From Azolla caroliniana (lineage: Eukaryota; Polypodiophyta), in assembly GCA_043228905.1 (NCBI GenBank), contig JBHGNT010000014.1:5828001-5892000 (forward strand): a DNA stretch of 64,000 bases. Reading direction: 5' to 3'. Each line of letters begins with the position of its first letter. Position 1 is the first letter of the stretch. The translations under genes and the position numbers were made by a program. Below the pieces are notes generated by a model. The model worked only from the letters and a program-made list of their open reading frames with translations, did not search any database and was not told where the DNA came from. This document shows positions 11,346 through 24,100 of this stretch, piece by piece.

Positions 11346-13100
11346 CACACAAATATATATATATATTCCATTCGGCCGAGTCTCGTTTCGGCTTCTCGGC
11401 CGATTTTGGTCACTCGAGCCTGCTTACGAAAGCTTCGGACGATCTACATACACCACTATGGCCTTCTCTTATCCCCGTTACATCGGTGAGCCCGATGCGG
11501 AGGCTCACACCCGAGCCTTCCTCAACATCTGGAACGTGAACCATGTGTGACAAAGACTTCCGGAGGCCGAAAACAATGCTTTGAACATTGCCAAGTTCGG
11601 GCTTACTCTCGATAGACGAGGAGCGCGATGGCACTCGTAGCCCGATCAATCGACTTTTACGACCTTCGATCAACTCCGTATGGAGTTTCTTTGATTATTT
11701 CACTGGAGTGTCCCGCAGCGAGAAATCATAAGGCAGTTCTATTCTATCCGACAGTTACAGGAGGAATCGGTCACCGATTTTATCATCTGGTTCTAAAACC
11801 TATGAAGCTAGCTTACACGGGTGCCTATCGACGTTCGGCATGCTCGACTTTATGGGCCAGACGGCGGACATGGTTATCGACCAGGTTCTTTGCATAGAGC
11901 TAGAGGACACAGACGAAGGTATGTCCATGACATCCTTACGATATGCGCTACCGCGAGACAACGAGTATCGGTTTAGGCAGGCCATTCAATGTACACTCTA
12001 TCTTAACTCCGGAGTCTAGACATCCAGCGGTCGACTGCAACATGTGGGCTCACTTCCCTATTTGCCATTCTCGGGCACATACGGTCGACCAATGTGAATA
12101 CAACCTTCTGAATCGACCCTCAGTGCTGGTTCGACGGATCAAACCACAGCGTAACAATCGGCAGCCCCACGATTGCTTGCGACAGGATGACAGTTAACGG
12201 AAAATGGACCAGATTCGAAGCAATAACCACAATGAATGTAATAGTTGAGACGATGATCAATACTGGGACGAGGATGATCAAGAGGAAGATGACTATGATC
12301 GGAATGACTGGTATAACGACCGCGGAGGGCGACACAACAGGAATCAGTGTTCCACGAACAGTCAAGGTGGACAGGTTGAAACACGGGCATACGGAGGAGA
12401 TCTACACCCATGGAACCATCACCACCACAATGAAAGCTCGGAGGAGGACCGACGTCACCCACAGAATAGTAATTGTCGTGATTACCGCAGGTCAACATTA
12501 ATCACATGCGTCAAGACGCGGCAACCAGGCATCATCCTCCCACATAGAGGACACGACACCAGGGAAAGATCCAGTATGGCAGGCCCTTGGGGATTGCCAA
12601 ATCACCCTGACAATGAACACGTCGTAGAGACCCGGATGCGTAGCATAGACAGAGTCGACATCACGACCCCTTTCGCCAAATCCAATACAGGGCCGGTCGT
12701 GATAGACCACCATAATCCAGCTATAAAGGTGCTCCTGCAAAGGGAAAGAAAACTCAGGGTGCATAGTCAATGGCGGGTCGAGAGTGAATGTTATTAGCAA
12801 GGCCACCTGCAACCGCCTCGGCATCACAGAGTGGTAAGTATGCCCATTCTGGCTCCTCATGGTGGATACGCAATCTGTTCGACCACTCGGGCTACTCCGC
12901 AAGTTAGAAATCATAGTAGGCGACCATACATTGAAGATAACGGTCATCGTACTAGCCCTGGATGCCCCTGGCACGTACCCCCTCCTGTTACGCCACCCAT
13001 GGCTATGTTCCTCTAACATCAAGAAGAACTGACAACACAAAAACATTAGTATTCGTCGAGGCCAAGCTAAGGTTCGGGTTCCAACACAGGAGAGCACACC
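11346..13100 (+). pseudogene. Gypsy-3 gag region, broken
   Basis: An ATG at 11458 starts M-A-F-S-Y-P-R-Y-I-G-E-P-D-A-E, which looks like a plant Ty3/gypsy gag N-terminus, but it hits TGA at 11548. Conserved gag pieces continue in other frames (F-M-G-Q-T-A-D-M-V at about 11850; R-Y-A-L-P-R-D-N-E-Y-R-F-R-Q-A at about 11940). A degenerate zinc knuckle (C-N-M-W-A-H-F-P-I-C-H-S) lies near 12038. From 12150 to 13100 the sequence is an acidic or basic linker without a recognisable domain. The 5' LTR and primer site of this element are not identifiable. Confidence 0.55.
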
Positions 13101-15750
13101 ACCTACTAAGGCTATGTCTCTGCTTTACGTGAAGGAAATCCACATGCTAGAGGGGACACATACCTGGAGGAGGATCCTCGAATCGTGTCACTATTCGAGA
13201 TCGATGTCATCGAGATAGCCGGCGCATATAACACCTATGGCACCAGACGCGGAGAACCTGATATAGAGGCACTCATGGAACTCTGTGGGGCACGGGATGC
13301 GTTTGATCGAGAAATGGAAATCTCTCGATGCATCATGGCATCGGGCTTAGAAGAAATCAATGTCAGTACTGCCAATGCGTTGCGACCTCTCTCCATAGCA
13401 AAGGATCTACCTCCTTCGGCGAAGGCAGCCATGATAGACCTCCTACATGAATATAAAGATGTGTTTGCATGGTTGCATGAGGATATCAAGGGACTAGATC
13501 CCAAATTCTATCAACATCAAATTAATCTAGGGACGGACGCAAAACCTGTCCAGCAAAGGCGCTACCGCATGAACCCAAACTATGCGGCACGCGTAAAAGA
13601 AGAAATTGATAAGCTCTTAAAAATTGGGTTCATCAAACCAGTCAAGAGAGCAACGTGGCTGAGCCCGATTGAAGTCTTCCCAAAGAGGAACGGAAAAATC
13701 CGTGTTTGCGTCGACTACATGAAGCTCAACGCGGTCACGATCACAGATGCCTTTCCCCTTCCGTTCACGAATGACGTACTCGACACCATAGCCGGGCATG
13801 AGATGTATAGCTTTTTGGACAGCTTCAACGGATATAATCAGATACGCAGGCATCCTAACGACCAGGAAAAGACCGCGTTCATGACAGATTGGGGCATATT
13901 CGTGGTTGTAGTGATGATATTCGGGCTTAAAACTGCACCAGCAACATTTCAGCGCATCATCACCGAATGTTTTGGCGAGTATATCCCCAGTTTCATGCAG
14001 GTCTTCCTCAATGATTTTGCACCAAGCATTTACGACACCTCCGGTTGTGTTTAAAGTGATGTCGCTGAGCACGACTTAGCCTTAATCCAGCCAAGTGCGC
14101 GTTCGGCGTAACTAGCGGGGCTCTCCTCGGTCACATAGTCAACCGAGAAGGCATTGCGGTTATTCCAGGAAAGATCAAGGCCATCATTGAGGCCCCGACC
14201 CTGAAAAAAGCAAAGGCCCTTAGTCGTTTTTTGGGGCAGATCCCCTGGCACAGTTGGATGTTTCGCTATCTACCAAATTTCACGACACCATTGTATGCGG
14301 CGGTGCACCACACACCATTCAGTTGGAGTGACACAGAAGATGAGGCGTACATGGCATTAAAGGTAATGTTCACACAGGCACCAATAGTACAACCACTGGA
14401 CTAGATGAAGCAGTTCCATGTTTGCGTAGATGCGTCAGATATAGCCATCGGCCACGCACTACTGCAATTGCCCGAGTCAAATTGGTATCGGCCAATATAC
14501 TACTCCAACCAGAAATTGTCGGTCGCCGAGCGTAACTACTCCACGACCGAACGTGAAATTTTGTCTTCCATGTCGATCACGCGGCACTACTCTATCTGGT
14601 CTCGAAGCAGTCGCTTACAGGGAAGTTGGCATGATGGATGCGGTTGCTACAGGAATTCGAGTTCAAAATCCAGCATCGACCAAGCGCTCAACACAAGGTG
14701 GCTGATTATCTAAGTCATATCGAAAATGGAGAGGAAGCAGTCAAAGCGCTCAACACTAGACGGTATTTGGCGAAGGTGTGTTCAGCAGGATGGAAAAAGA
14801 CGTGGTCCTATATGAAGCCCATTGCAATATAGTCAGGGGCCATTACGCAGGTGAGATGACCGCACTGAAGATATGGCAAGGTGGCCTCTGTTGGCCAACA
14901 ACATAGAAGGACGCCCAAACGTACTATCAGGAATACGACCTGTGTCAGAGGATATGCAGCGAGCCCAAAAGCTGCATCAGCTCGTTCTTCCAATCAAGCC
15001 ATTCCAAAAATGAGGTCTTGATTTCGTCAGACCATTTACCCCATCCGTGGCACGCACAAGTAACAAGTATATTCTGGTCACAACAGATTACTGCACCAAA
15101 TGGGTCGAAGCGAAAGCTTTACGGGACAATACGGCAGCGTCTACGGCCAAATTTTTGTACGAGAACATCTGGTGCCGCTTCAACTATTTGATCAAACTAA
15201 TTAGTGACCAAGGAGGCCACTTCCTAAACGCAATGATTCAGGGGCTCACGGACCATTACGTCGTAGTCCACAAAAAGAGTACCCCCTACTACCCCTAGGT
15301 GAATGGACTCATGGAGTTGACGATTAAAATGTTACAGAATATCCTAAAAAGGATTGTCAATGAAAACCGCATGGATTGGGATACGAAGCTTCACAGTGCC
15401 CTATGGGCATATCAAACAAGCTTCAAAACTAGTATCCAGTCTAGCTCATTCCGGTTAGGATTTGGACTCGAAGCCATGATGCCCATCGAGTTCCAAGTTC
15501 CGAGATTACGAATATAGATTCAAAAGTGCCTCCCTAAAAAACAGTCGGAACAGATACGCCTGCAACAACTTCTCGAACTCGGCGAAGATAGGGTTCAGAG
15601 CCTGACAATCCTGGAACAGGAGCAACGTTGTTGAAAGGCGTATGTGGATCGGCATCGAGAAGATAATGAAAAGAATTCCAAAATCAGAAAAGTCGTGTTG
15701 GTGTTCCAAACATAGATGGGACAAATGCCCGGTAAACTCTGATTTTAGTG
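13100..15750 (+). pseudogene. Gypsy-3 pol: RT, RNase H, integrase
   Basis: A long open stretch at 13185-14054 encodes the pre-RT linker and RT (Y-K-D-V-F-A-W, then K-L-L-K-I-G-F-I-K-P-V, R-V-C-V-D-Y, L-D-S-F-N-G-Y-N-Q-I). The RT active site reads F-L-N-D near 14006 where F/Y-x-D-D is normal, so catalysis is lost. RNase H follows at 14405-14720 (V-D-A-S-D-I-A-I-G). The integrase core is at about 15010-15500 (L-D-F-V-R-P-F; L-I-S-D-Q-G-G-H-F; Y-Y-P-stop-V-N-G-L). The RT most resembles the plant non-chromodomain (Tat/Athila-type) lineages; that assignment is by eye only. Several stops and frame breaks make it inactive. Confidence 0.75.
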
Positions 15751-16540
15751 GACAAGGCCGTATTGGATAATCGGTGTCGTCAATGGTATGTTCGAGCTCA
15801 ACACTATCATCGGGGAAGTGTTATGACAGAAGGTCAAGGCTTCCGGCTCAAGCTGTACTGGGGTCCCACACCACCGAACCCTTTCCGTTACGCCATGGAA
15901 TCAATGGGGGAATACGCCGACCCACTCCCAGCCGAATCCACTTCGGGGGAGGGGCCCATATCGCATTAAATGTGACCCTCACCCTGTAATCATGTATCGT
16001 TAATATACCATAGTAACAACCATGACCGTTAATTGTGGGAATGGAAAGAAAAGGAGGGCATTCAGAACTATTTAAAAGATTTTTGCATGCAGCCATAGAT
16101 CCCAACAAAGCAAGTACACACCTACAGATCATGGCCCGACGAATCTTGAACCCTAACTTTCCAACCTCACAAAAAGGGGATTCGAGCCATTTCTCTACAC
16201 ATAGCAGAAAAGCCCCTCGCTCCCACAGTCTCTTATATTCTCGCTCTCTTCCCTGAACCCGTCCCTCTCGTTCTTCCTAGCACAAAGACAAACCCTCTAC
16301 GCTGTTCGACAACAATATCGCCATGCCGATTGACATTTCCCCTGTTCTTCGACGATGGCCTCAGTGGGTACATCTTAGTGGTGGAGGCACTATCCCACCC
16401 CAATTCCCACGACATGGAGGTGAAAATAAACATTGAGGCCATCACCAATGCCAGTATCAAAAAAAAGTTGGGCTTAACACCGATTGAGGTTCTCAAACAC
16501 TATTTTGGTCAACATTCCATCTCCGTCAAAGCCTACAGGA
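15751..16540 (+). other. Gypsy-3 region after pol, no identifiable gene
   Basis: This stretch lies between the integrase end and the Gypsy-2 insertion. It has only short frames (for example around 16020-16256 and 16330-16540) with no domain I recognise. It is part of the long 3' region of Gypsy-3 that resumes at 22710. Confidence 0.5.
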
Positions 16541-16979
16541 TGTCATGATATGGCAAGACTCGAACCCGTGACCTTATGTTACATGGGTCGAGCTCTTGAT
16601 CATTATACCATCTATTGTAATACGAAAAATATTATTTTCATTTAAGTTTTATTATAGAAAATTGATGTATATTCCAGATTTCTCTAGAACATTCTAGAAA
16701 CTTCAGGAATACTCCTGAGAACACTATAAAAAGAGGCACAAGGCATTATTTCAAACCAAATCGGTTCAACACCAGTCTTAAGCCTCCTTGACTTCCTTGT
16801 ATATTCTTCTCACATAATATATCGATGTCATCATCATTTCCTCTCACTCTCTCTCTCTCTCGCTCCCTCTCTATCTCTCCCTCTCCTTCTCTCGAGTGTT
16901 GTACACCCTCTATTCTTCTTAGTACTAATATTTCTCTCTTAGTACTAATTTTGTCTCTGTCTCAGTACTAATCCTGATA
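16541..16979 (+). repeat. Gypsy-2 5' LTR
   Basis: It starts TGTCATGATATGGCAAG and has an antisense tRNA-like segment in the first 80 bp. It has TATAAA at 16725-16730, a predicted RNA start near 16758 (AAATCGGTTCAA), a CT-rich tract, and three AGTACTAAT motifs near the end. It matches 22279 onward and both Gypsy-1 LTRs (reverse complement). Confidence 0.88.
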
Positions 16980-16981
16980 GT

Positions 16982-16993
16982 TTGAACCGATTT
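16982..16993 (+). promoter_or_regulatory. Gypsy-2 self-complementary primer site
   Basis: TTGAACCGATTT, two bases after the LTR, is exactly complementary to 16758-16769 in the LTR, which begins 33 bases from the TATA box. This would let the RNA's own 5' end prime reverse transcription. Confidence 0.7.
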
Positions 16994-17071
16994 TTCTTTT
17001 GTCTCCTCCTTGTATCTTCTTATGTCTCCCCCCCTTCATACTAATCTCTTATTCCTCTTTCCTCTCATCCT

Positions 17072-18200
17072 ATGGCCACTGTTAGCACTCAAGAATATCA
17101 ATCTGTTTTCTCAAAGTTGTAATGCTTGAAAGAGAAGTTCCTTGCTTTGGAACAAGAAAATCATCAGTTGTTGGGGGATCTTCAACAAATCTCCTTAGAA
17201 AAGCAGCAAACGCAACAACAACATGGGGAACATTTCGAAGCAACCATCATAGCGATGCAACAACAAGGACCATGAACAGAAGGGATTTATAAAGAACCCA
17301 AGATCGGCCTTCCCATGAAATTCGATGGAACGCGATCGTAGTTTAGACGGTTCCTTAATCAGGTACGATTAGTCATTCAAATGCATCCTTCTCGATATCC
17401 CACTGATGCATCACGAGTGGGTTTAGTAGGCACGTTGTTAAGTAGCTCAGCATTGGCATGGTTCGCTCCATTGTTAGAAATGGAATCTCCATTACTAAAC
17501 AATTTTGAAGACTTTATAAGTGAGTTTAAAGCCTGTTTTGGATATACTTACATCATAAGGATAGCAATCAACAAAATCCGACGACTACGTGAAGGCGATC
17601 GTCCAGCCTCCGCATACGCTGTAGATTTCCGTCTACTCGGCTTCGATATCCCCTGGGATGATCAAGCATTAATGGAGAAATTTCGTTATGGTGTCCGCAA
17701 CGATGTCAAGGATTTACTCTTGACCTTCCCCGAAGAACCAAAGTCATTAACAGAAGCAATCAGTTGCGCGGTGAGATGCGACAACCGCCTTTTCGAACGA
17801 CGTTCGGAACATCAATTCCAGATGCCAAGGTCAATATCAGAGCCCACCTACACCTCAGTGGTAGCGAAACCTTTTCCAAGGGAGTCATATAATGTGTCTC
17901 CAGTAAGTACTCCAACTCCGATGGAAATTGACATTGCACGTCGTCGCGGACCGTTATCGGAAGAAGAAAAGCAACGACGCCGAGCAAACTGACTATGTCT
18001 TTATTGCGGTGGAGCAGGGCATATTGCAGTAAATTGTCCCCATAGGCCAAGAAGACAGGTAAACCAAATAGTTGCTAGTTCTGATTGTACTACACCTGAG
18101 TCTATTTCAGTAGGAATATCTGATAGTCCTAATAGTACTAATAGCCCAAATATATCAAACAGATTTGATGTCCTTAGTTAGTTGGAAGAAGAGTTAAACG
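17072..18200 (+). pseudogene. Gypsy-2 gag
   Basis: The ATG at 17072 (M-A-T-V-S-T-Q-E-Y-Q) aligns with Gypsy-1 gag. A TAA follows after 16 codons (S-K-L-stop), and further stops lie at about 17274 and 17340. From 17381 a clean 203-codon stretch carries the capsid-like domain. A TGA at 17990-17992 sits just before the zinc knuckle C-L-Y-C-G-G-A-G-H-I-A-V-N-C at 17995-18036. The N-terminus would form a coiled coil. It cannot be made as one protein. Confidence 0.82.
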
Positions 18201-18231
18201 ACTAAGTCCAGCCAAAATAGGAGTCGTTTGG

Positions 18232-21200
18232 TTGGACAGACCTAGATCTGTACAACCCATTACTGGTTCCATTACCTCTAAGCAAGTTAGCAATGTGTTC
18301 GTAGCTCAAGTAACAGTTAGTACTAAAAGTACCTCTCCAGTACATGTCTTAGCACTCCTAGATTTCGGAGCTAATTCTTGCTTTATGGATAGGAAATTTG
18401 CCCAAGCTCATTAGATATCCCTAAGAAAACTCCTGTGTCCAACCTCTGTAGTAGTCATTGATGTTCGTCCCATTGCTTCCGGAAATATCATAGAAGAGTC
18501 AGAGCCCGTTAATATTGTCCTAGATAACTGAGTGTGTGTAGTATCATTTAATATAATTAGTATCCCAAAACATCCCATAGTTTTGGGATTACCATGGTTC
18601 GAATTACATAACCCAGACATAGATTGGAGAACAAAAGAAATCCAGTGTCAACAAACCCAAGGATCTACTCATAAGATTGCAACCATTTAGCTACATCAAT
18701 TGCATGAGGAAGGACACAAGGACGAAATGTTTCTCTTCGTGATATCAATAAAACCCTCTAGCACCACTAAAGAGGAGTCCATCGTTCAACTTCCAGAGAA
18801 GTATCATCATTGTGTCGATGTGTTCGATAAAGTACAAGCCAATATGCTCCCTCACCATCGACCGTATGATTGCCCCATCGATTTACAACCGGGAAAAGAG
18901 CCATCATGGGGACCGATCTACAATTTGTCACCAACCGAGCTAGAAGTCCTTCAAGCCTATATAGAGGAGAATTTGCAAATGGTTTCATTCGACATTCGAA
19001 ATCTCCAGCCGGCGCATCCATTTTCTTCGTCAAGAAAAAGGATGGATCACTTCGTCTTGTCGTAGATTACCATGGCTTGAATAAGGTCACCATCAAGAAT
19101 AGGTATGCACTTCCCCTTATCTCAAGTCTTTTAGAACGGATCAATGGTGCAAGGTTCTTCACAAATATCGACTTACAAGGAGCATATAACCTCGTACGGA
19201 TCCGACCAAGAGATGAATGGAAGACCGCATTTCACACCAGATATGGGCACTTCGAGTATACGGTCATGCCATTCGGCCTCATTAATGCGCCAGTAGTCTT
19301 CCAGCACATGGAAAATGATATATTCCGAGATCTCTTGGATGTTTGTTTGTTTATCTATTTGGATGATCTACTGGTTTATTCGAAGACCCAAGAAGAGCAT
19401 GATTCTCATGTACTATTAGTACTAAAACGACTTCGAGAACATGGTCTTTATGCAAAGCTGGAAAAATGTAGTTTCTGTGAAGAATAGTGCGCAATATCAC
19501 TCGGCCACAACCAAGTCTTGAATCACAGAAATGGGAATGAATGAGAGAGTACACAGAAATGGCATAGGATGTTTACGTGAAAAAAGCCCAATAGGAAAAA
19601 AAAAACCACGGGAGCCCACAGACTCCAACTATCACTATATGAGAGGAAAATACAAAGTGGAGGCACAGAGGCAACGACCCCGTGCTCGCGATCTTCGCTA
19701 GACGGCGGTTACAACAGAGAGTGCTCGTAGCTACTCTCTCGCTCTCTCTGTACAGTAGTTAGGCACATACAACAATATGACAATAACAACAACCTCACCC
19801 ACACAAAGTGATTGCCCTAAGTCATATTTATACTTATATGAACTTAGGGCTATTTACAAATATAGCCTCAATAGGCTTACTCAAAAACATATTTACAAAT
19901 ATGTCTTCTCTTCCGGTTCTCACCGGGTCTCCTCCGGTTTTTAGATCTCTTCCAGTTCTCACCGGGTTCTCTTTATTCATCACCGGATCCTATCCGGAGA
20001 GACCGATTTCCCAACAGTTTCGGGTGCAACCAGGTAGAATTTCTGGGTTATGCCATTTCCTCGAAAGGCATCTCCATGGATCTAGCTAAGGTCAAAACGG
20101 TGGTAGAGTGGCAGACTCCGCATTCGTTACGAGATGTGCAATGCTTTTTAGGCTTGCTAATTTTTACCGCAAGTTCATACAGGACTACTCAAAGCTTGTT
20201 CTACCTCTCACTCAGCTTACCAGAAAGGGACAATCGTTTGTTTGGTCTGAAGAAGCGGACATGGCTTTTGAGAGTCTTAAGAAGGCATTTAAATCAGCTC
20301 CTATTTTAGCTCATGTTGATCCAGAAAAACCATTCATCATTGAAGCAGACGCGTTGGATTTTGCCTTGCGTAGCATTCTATCTCAACAAGGTGATGATGA
20401 AAAGCTACATCCGTTGGCTTTCCACTCACGCAAGTTTGACACTGCGGAAATCAACTATGAAATTCATGATAAGGAGCTATTAGCAATCATGGACTCTTTT
20501 ACGCAATGGAGGCATTTTCTAGAGGGGTCTTCTCATCAAGTCACCGTATTCAGTGATCACAAAAACCTTGCCTACTTTCAAAATAATCGTGTGTTAAATT
20601 GATGTCAAGCTCGGTGGGCCCAAGTCCTCACTCGTTTTGACTTCAAAATTACATATCATCCCGGCGCTCGTATCTAGCCCCGCATCCCGGCGAGCCGGCT
20701 TTCGATAACCAAAAGCAAGTAATCCTAGGACCGGCACGACTCCAAGCAACGCAGGTCTTCGATATGCCCTTGGATTCCCACGTTATCGATACCATACATG
20801 AGGACTTGAAGACAGATGCTTTCGCCCAAGCCATTCTAGCACAAATTGATCCCTCTCAAGCATCTTCTTCACAGTCGTAACAACCAGGTACAGACTATTG
20901 ACAATTCGAATGTCATGATGGATTACTATTCTTTAAGAAACTCTTGTATGTTCCTAATGGTACTTCATGCCTTCAAGTAGTCCAAAACTGTCATGACACA
21001 TATACAGTTGGGCATTTTGGTAGTACTAAAACATTGGATTTAGTACAACGATCATTCTGGTGGCCCCATATGCGTCAATTTGTCGAAGATTTTGTTCGGA
21101 CTTGTGATATATGTTGCAGAGCAAAAATGCCAAGGCATCATCCATATGGTTTATTAGAACCATTACCAATTCCAAGCAAGCCATGGCAATCCATTGCTCT

Positions 21201-22260
21201 AGATCTTCCGGTCTCTAAGGGATTCAATGTGATCTTAACAGTAGTAGATCGATATACGAAGATAGGCCATTTCTTGCAATGTACAAAGGAAAATTCGAGT
21301 GAGGAAACCGTTGAAACTGTCATGCGTGAAGTATGTCGGCATCATGGCCTTCCCGATAATATCATCAATGACCGTGGACCCAAATCCATCTCGAAGTTCT
21401 GGAAGCACCTCTTTAAAATGCTTAAGGTCACTTGTAATGTCTCCTCCGTCTACCACCCACAAACAGATGGCCAAGAAAAACGAACTAATCAAACGCTAGA
21501 GCAGTATCTGCGGTGTTTCCTAAGCTATCATTAAGATGACTGGGTGGATATTCTCCACTTCGCCGAATTTGCGTATAATAACTTTGTCCACTCATCGACA
21601 AAGGTTACACCATTTTATTCTTATACGAGATGTCACCCCCGGTGGTGTGTATTTGAAACTCCAGAATTACCCACAAATCCCTACACAGAGGATCGTTTAG
21701 AGCGGTTACGCAAGATACAAGTGGATTTATCTATTCATCTAAAACACGCTCAACAAACACACAAGGTTTACGCAAATCGTCATCAGCTCTATCCAATTTT
21801 AACATTGGCGATCGGGTATGGCTACTACGACGACACATCAAGACTACTCGCCCATGTGAGAAGTTGGATTATCGGCAATTAGGTCCTTTTCATATTATCG
21901 GAAAAATTAATGATGTCGTTTTTCGTCTCGATCTACCTCTGCAACTTCGGATACATCTGGTGTTTCATAGTTCGCTCCTCGAACCTTATCAAGACAGCAC
22001 CATCCTAGGTCGTATTAAACAACCTCCACCCCCAATCGAACTTGACAATGGGCCTGAGTACAAGGTTGCCATCATCCTCGATTCCAAGATTGTTCGCAAC
22101 AAGCTCTACTATTTAGTCGATTGGCTAGGATATAGTCCCAACGACCGTACCTAGGAACCGATAGAGAATGTGACCAATGCTCGTGCTCTTCTTGAAGACT
22201 TCCATCGCCAATATCCAGACAAATCGGGTCCTCACTCCAAAACGACTCGTGACACTCGTC
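18232..22260 (+). pseudogene. Gypsy-2 pol: protease, RT, RNase H, integrase, chromodomain
   Basis: Protease lies near 18345-18414, with D-F-G where D-S-G is expected. RT from 18870 has Y-L-D-D at about 19356 and is broken at 19475 by the solo LTR, resuming at 20022. RNase H (E-A-D-A-L-D-F) is at about 20338. The integrase zinc finger and core (L-P-V-S-K-G-F; N-D-R-G-P-K-S; H-P-Q-T-D-G-Q) are at 20944-21534, and the chromodomain (Y-Y-L-V-D-W-L-G-Y-S-P-N-D-R-T) at 22068-22200. Unlike Gypsy-1, the integrase core is uninterrupted here. In-frame stops occur at 18412, 20600, 21532, 21880 and 22152, among others. Confidence 0.85.
19471..20021 (-). mobile_element. Solo copia LTR with target duplication GTTTC
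   Basis: The LTR body is 19476-20016 (541 bp), TG at the left and CA at the right, antisense to the RT it interrupts. GTTTC at 19471-19475 is repeated at 20017-20021. The internal region is absent, the product expected from LTR-LTR recombination. It is related to the LTR fragments at 9921-10102 and 54131-54679 and to the Copia-3 LTRs. It carries CCGG-rich spacers near the U3 end. Confidence 0.92.
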
Positions 22261-22278
22261 GTTTTAAAGGGGGGATAG

Positions 22279-22573
22279 TGTCATGATATGGCAAGACTCG
22301 AACCTGTGACCTTATGTTACATGGGTCGAGCTCTTGATCATTATACCATCTATTATAATACAAAAAATATTATGTTCATTTAAGTTTTATTCTAGAAAAT
22401 TGATGTATATTCCAGATTTCTCTAGAACATTTTAGAAACTTCAGGAGTACTCCTAAGAACACTATAAAAGGAGGCATAAGGCATTATTTCAAACCAAATC
22501 AGTTGAACGCCAATCTTAAGCCTCCTAGCCTTCCTTGTATATTCTTCTCACATAATATATCGATGTCATCATC

Positions 22574-22631
<58 letters not shown>

Positions 22632-22709
22632 CTTCTCTCAAGTGTTCTACACCCTCTATTCATCTTAGTACTAATATTACTCTTTTAGTACCAATTTCGT
22701 CTCTGTCAC
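22279..22709 (+). repeat. Gypsy-2 3' LTR
   Basis: It starts TGTCATGATATGGCAAG directly after the polypurine tract and contains a 45-bp (CT)n run at about 22580-22626 longer than in the 5' LTR. The match to the 5' LTR is lost near 22708. The frames called in the CT run are low-complexity artefacts. Confidence 0.85.
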
Positions 22710-24100
22710 AAGACACGAGACGCCCCTGATCCCTTTTTCCACGAAATCATGAAGCTCCTATTAGAAGTGGGTTGCGTACACTCGAATGTGTATGGGATGC
22801 CGAAGCAGAAGTCTGACATCATCATCGCAACCTTCGAAGAACAAACCGTTCATTGGGGTGTGATTACAGGGTAGTTCCTGTGCGAAGGACTCCATGCCTT
22901 CTACGCAGGTAAGAAGCTCCGCCCAATAATCCAACTGTATTTTACGATATTGTTTCCCCCACAGGCACTCCTAGCTCCGGGCTCGGCCTCCCATCACCAA
23001 CACAGTGTCCATAGAAGCGGAGGCTTACAGGCCTCGCCACGACCGAATGGGAGAAAGAAGAGAGCACTTGAGCCTCAGAACCTGTAGTTCCCTGAGATGA
23101 GTAGTACACCCCTCTTGAGGTGGAAACAGAAGAACAACCAATCATCCCCAAGCCCAAAGGCTGCCAACTTGATCGAAAAGACGATCGGTGTTTGGTAAAA
23201 TATGCGGCGGCACAGCCTACCTCTGTCGTAACAGTCGAAAAGGAGCCCACACAGCTGCTTGAAGAAATTTTGCGGTCCCATTCAACCCTGACCGGATATA
23301 TAGAACGAGGCAAAGGCATCCTCATGCCGGATAATGTGGTAATGGCTTACCAGGAGATGCCAGCCGTGGCCCACGAATTTGCAGCGCTGCTCCAATTCGG
23401 CACCTCCTTCGAAATCATGGAATTCTTAGCCACATAGCAAATCAAGGTCTCGCAACACATGGCGGAGGAGCACGAGGAAAGGCAAATGATTGAGCGATCC
23501 CTGGCCAAAATGATCAAATGAGAGGAAGAACACGCTCTAAGCAAGATCGGTCAAATGCGGAATGCGGATGAGGGACGTATGGGAATCAAGTTGGCCCCAT
23601 TAAACATAGCCTTAGTCGAAGTACACATGGAGCTCACCATGGTGTGGAATGGAGCAAAAGATATGGTCCACAAGAACAACACGATGAAGAAGGCCAAAAA
23701 GTACGCAAAAGAAGCCACAACCTCCAAGAAGCCACAACCTCAAACACCACCACAGCCACCCGCACACCCAAGCTACAAAAGCTCCAACAAGAGGTCAAAG
23801 CTCATATGGCCATATTGGCTGAGGCCAAAAAGGCCGCGAAAATCGCCAACACGAAAATTGAGAGACTCCGTTCCGAACTCCGACAATCGTCCGATCGAGA
23901 GTCGGATTCCAGGGCGAAGGGATGAAAAGACATAAAAAAGTTCCAAGAAAAATTGGATGCCGAAATCACAGCTCACGACGCAAAGACAACCGAAGAACTC
24001 AAGAAGAAAAGGGAAGAAGACGTTCGAGCTGAAGGGATCAGCGTGGTGTCGCGAAAATACGACGAGGATACGTGAACGTTGAGGGAAGACCCCGGGGCCT
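22710..24100 (+). pseudogene. Gypsy-3 3' region, remnant of a coiled-coil protein
   Basis: After Gypsy-2 the host element resumes. 22710-23074 holds nothing recognisable. From 23120 to 24075, frames rich in Glu, Lys, Ala and Gln with heptad-like spacing appear (for example L-Q-K-L-Q-Q-E-V-K-A-H-M-A-I at about 23775, and K-F-Q-E-K-L-D-A-E-I at about 23940). They are joined by stops and frameshifts. They look like the N-terminal half of a long coiled-coil protein whose C-terminal half is at 25610-26720. I do not recognise the family, and no catalytic motif is seen. Confidence 0.45.

Larger units (their letters stand above)
16541..22709 (+). mobile_element. Gypsy-2, chromodomain Ty3/gypsy element with nested solo LTR
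   Basis: This is the same family as Gypsy-1, in plus orientation: 5' LTR 16541-16979, gag, pol with chromodomain, polypurine tract AAAGGGGGGATAG at 22266-22278, and 3' LTR from 22279. The last about 20 bp of the 3' LTR are not found, and sequence past about 22708 no longer matches the 5' LTR. Perhaps because of this I find no convincing target duplication. A 541-bp solo LTR of a copia family sits inside its RT. Stops are numerous, so this copy is older than Gypsy-1. Confidence 0.88.

Noticed and set aside
22503-22688. Small Ser/Leu-rich membrane-like protein
   Set aside because: It is a translation of the (CT)n microsatellite inside the Gypsy-2 3' LTR.
16541-22709. Target duplication for Gypsy-2
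   Set aside because: The left flank CAGGA or TACAG is not repeated after 22709; the 3' LTR end seems to be lost, so no duplication can be claimed.
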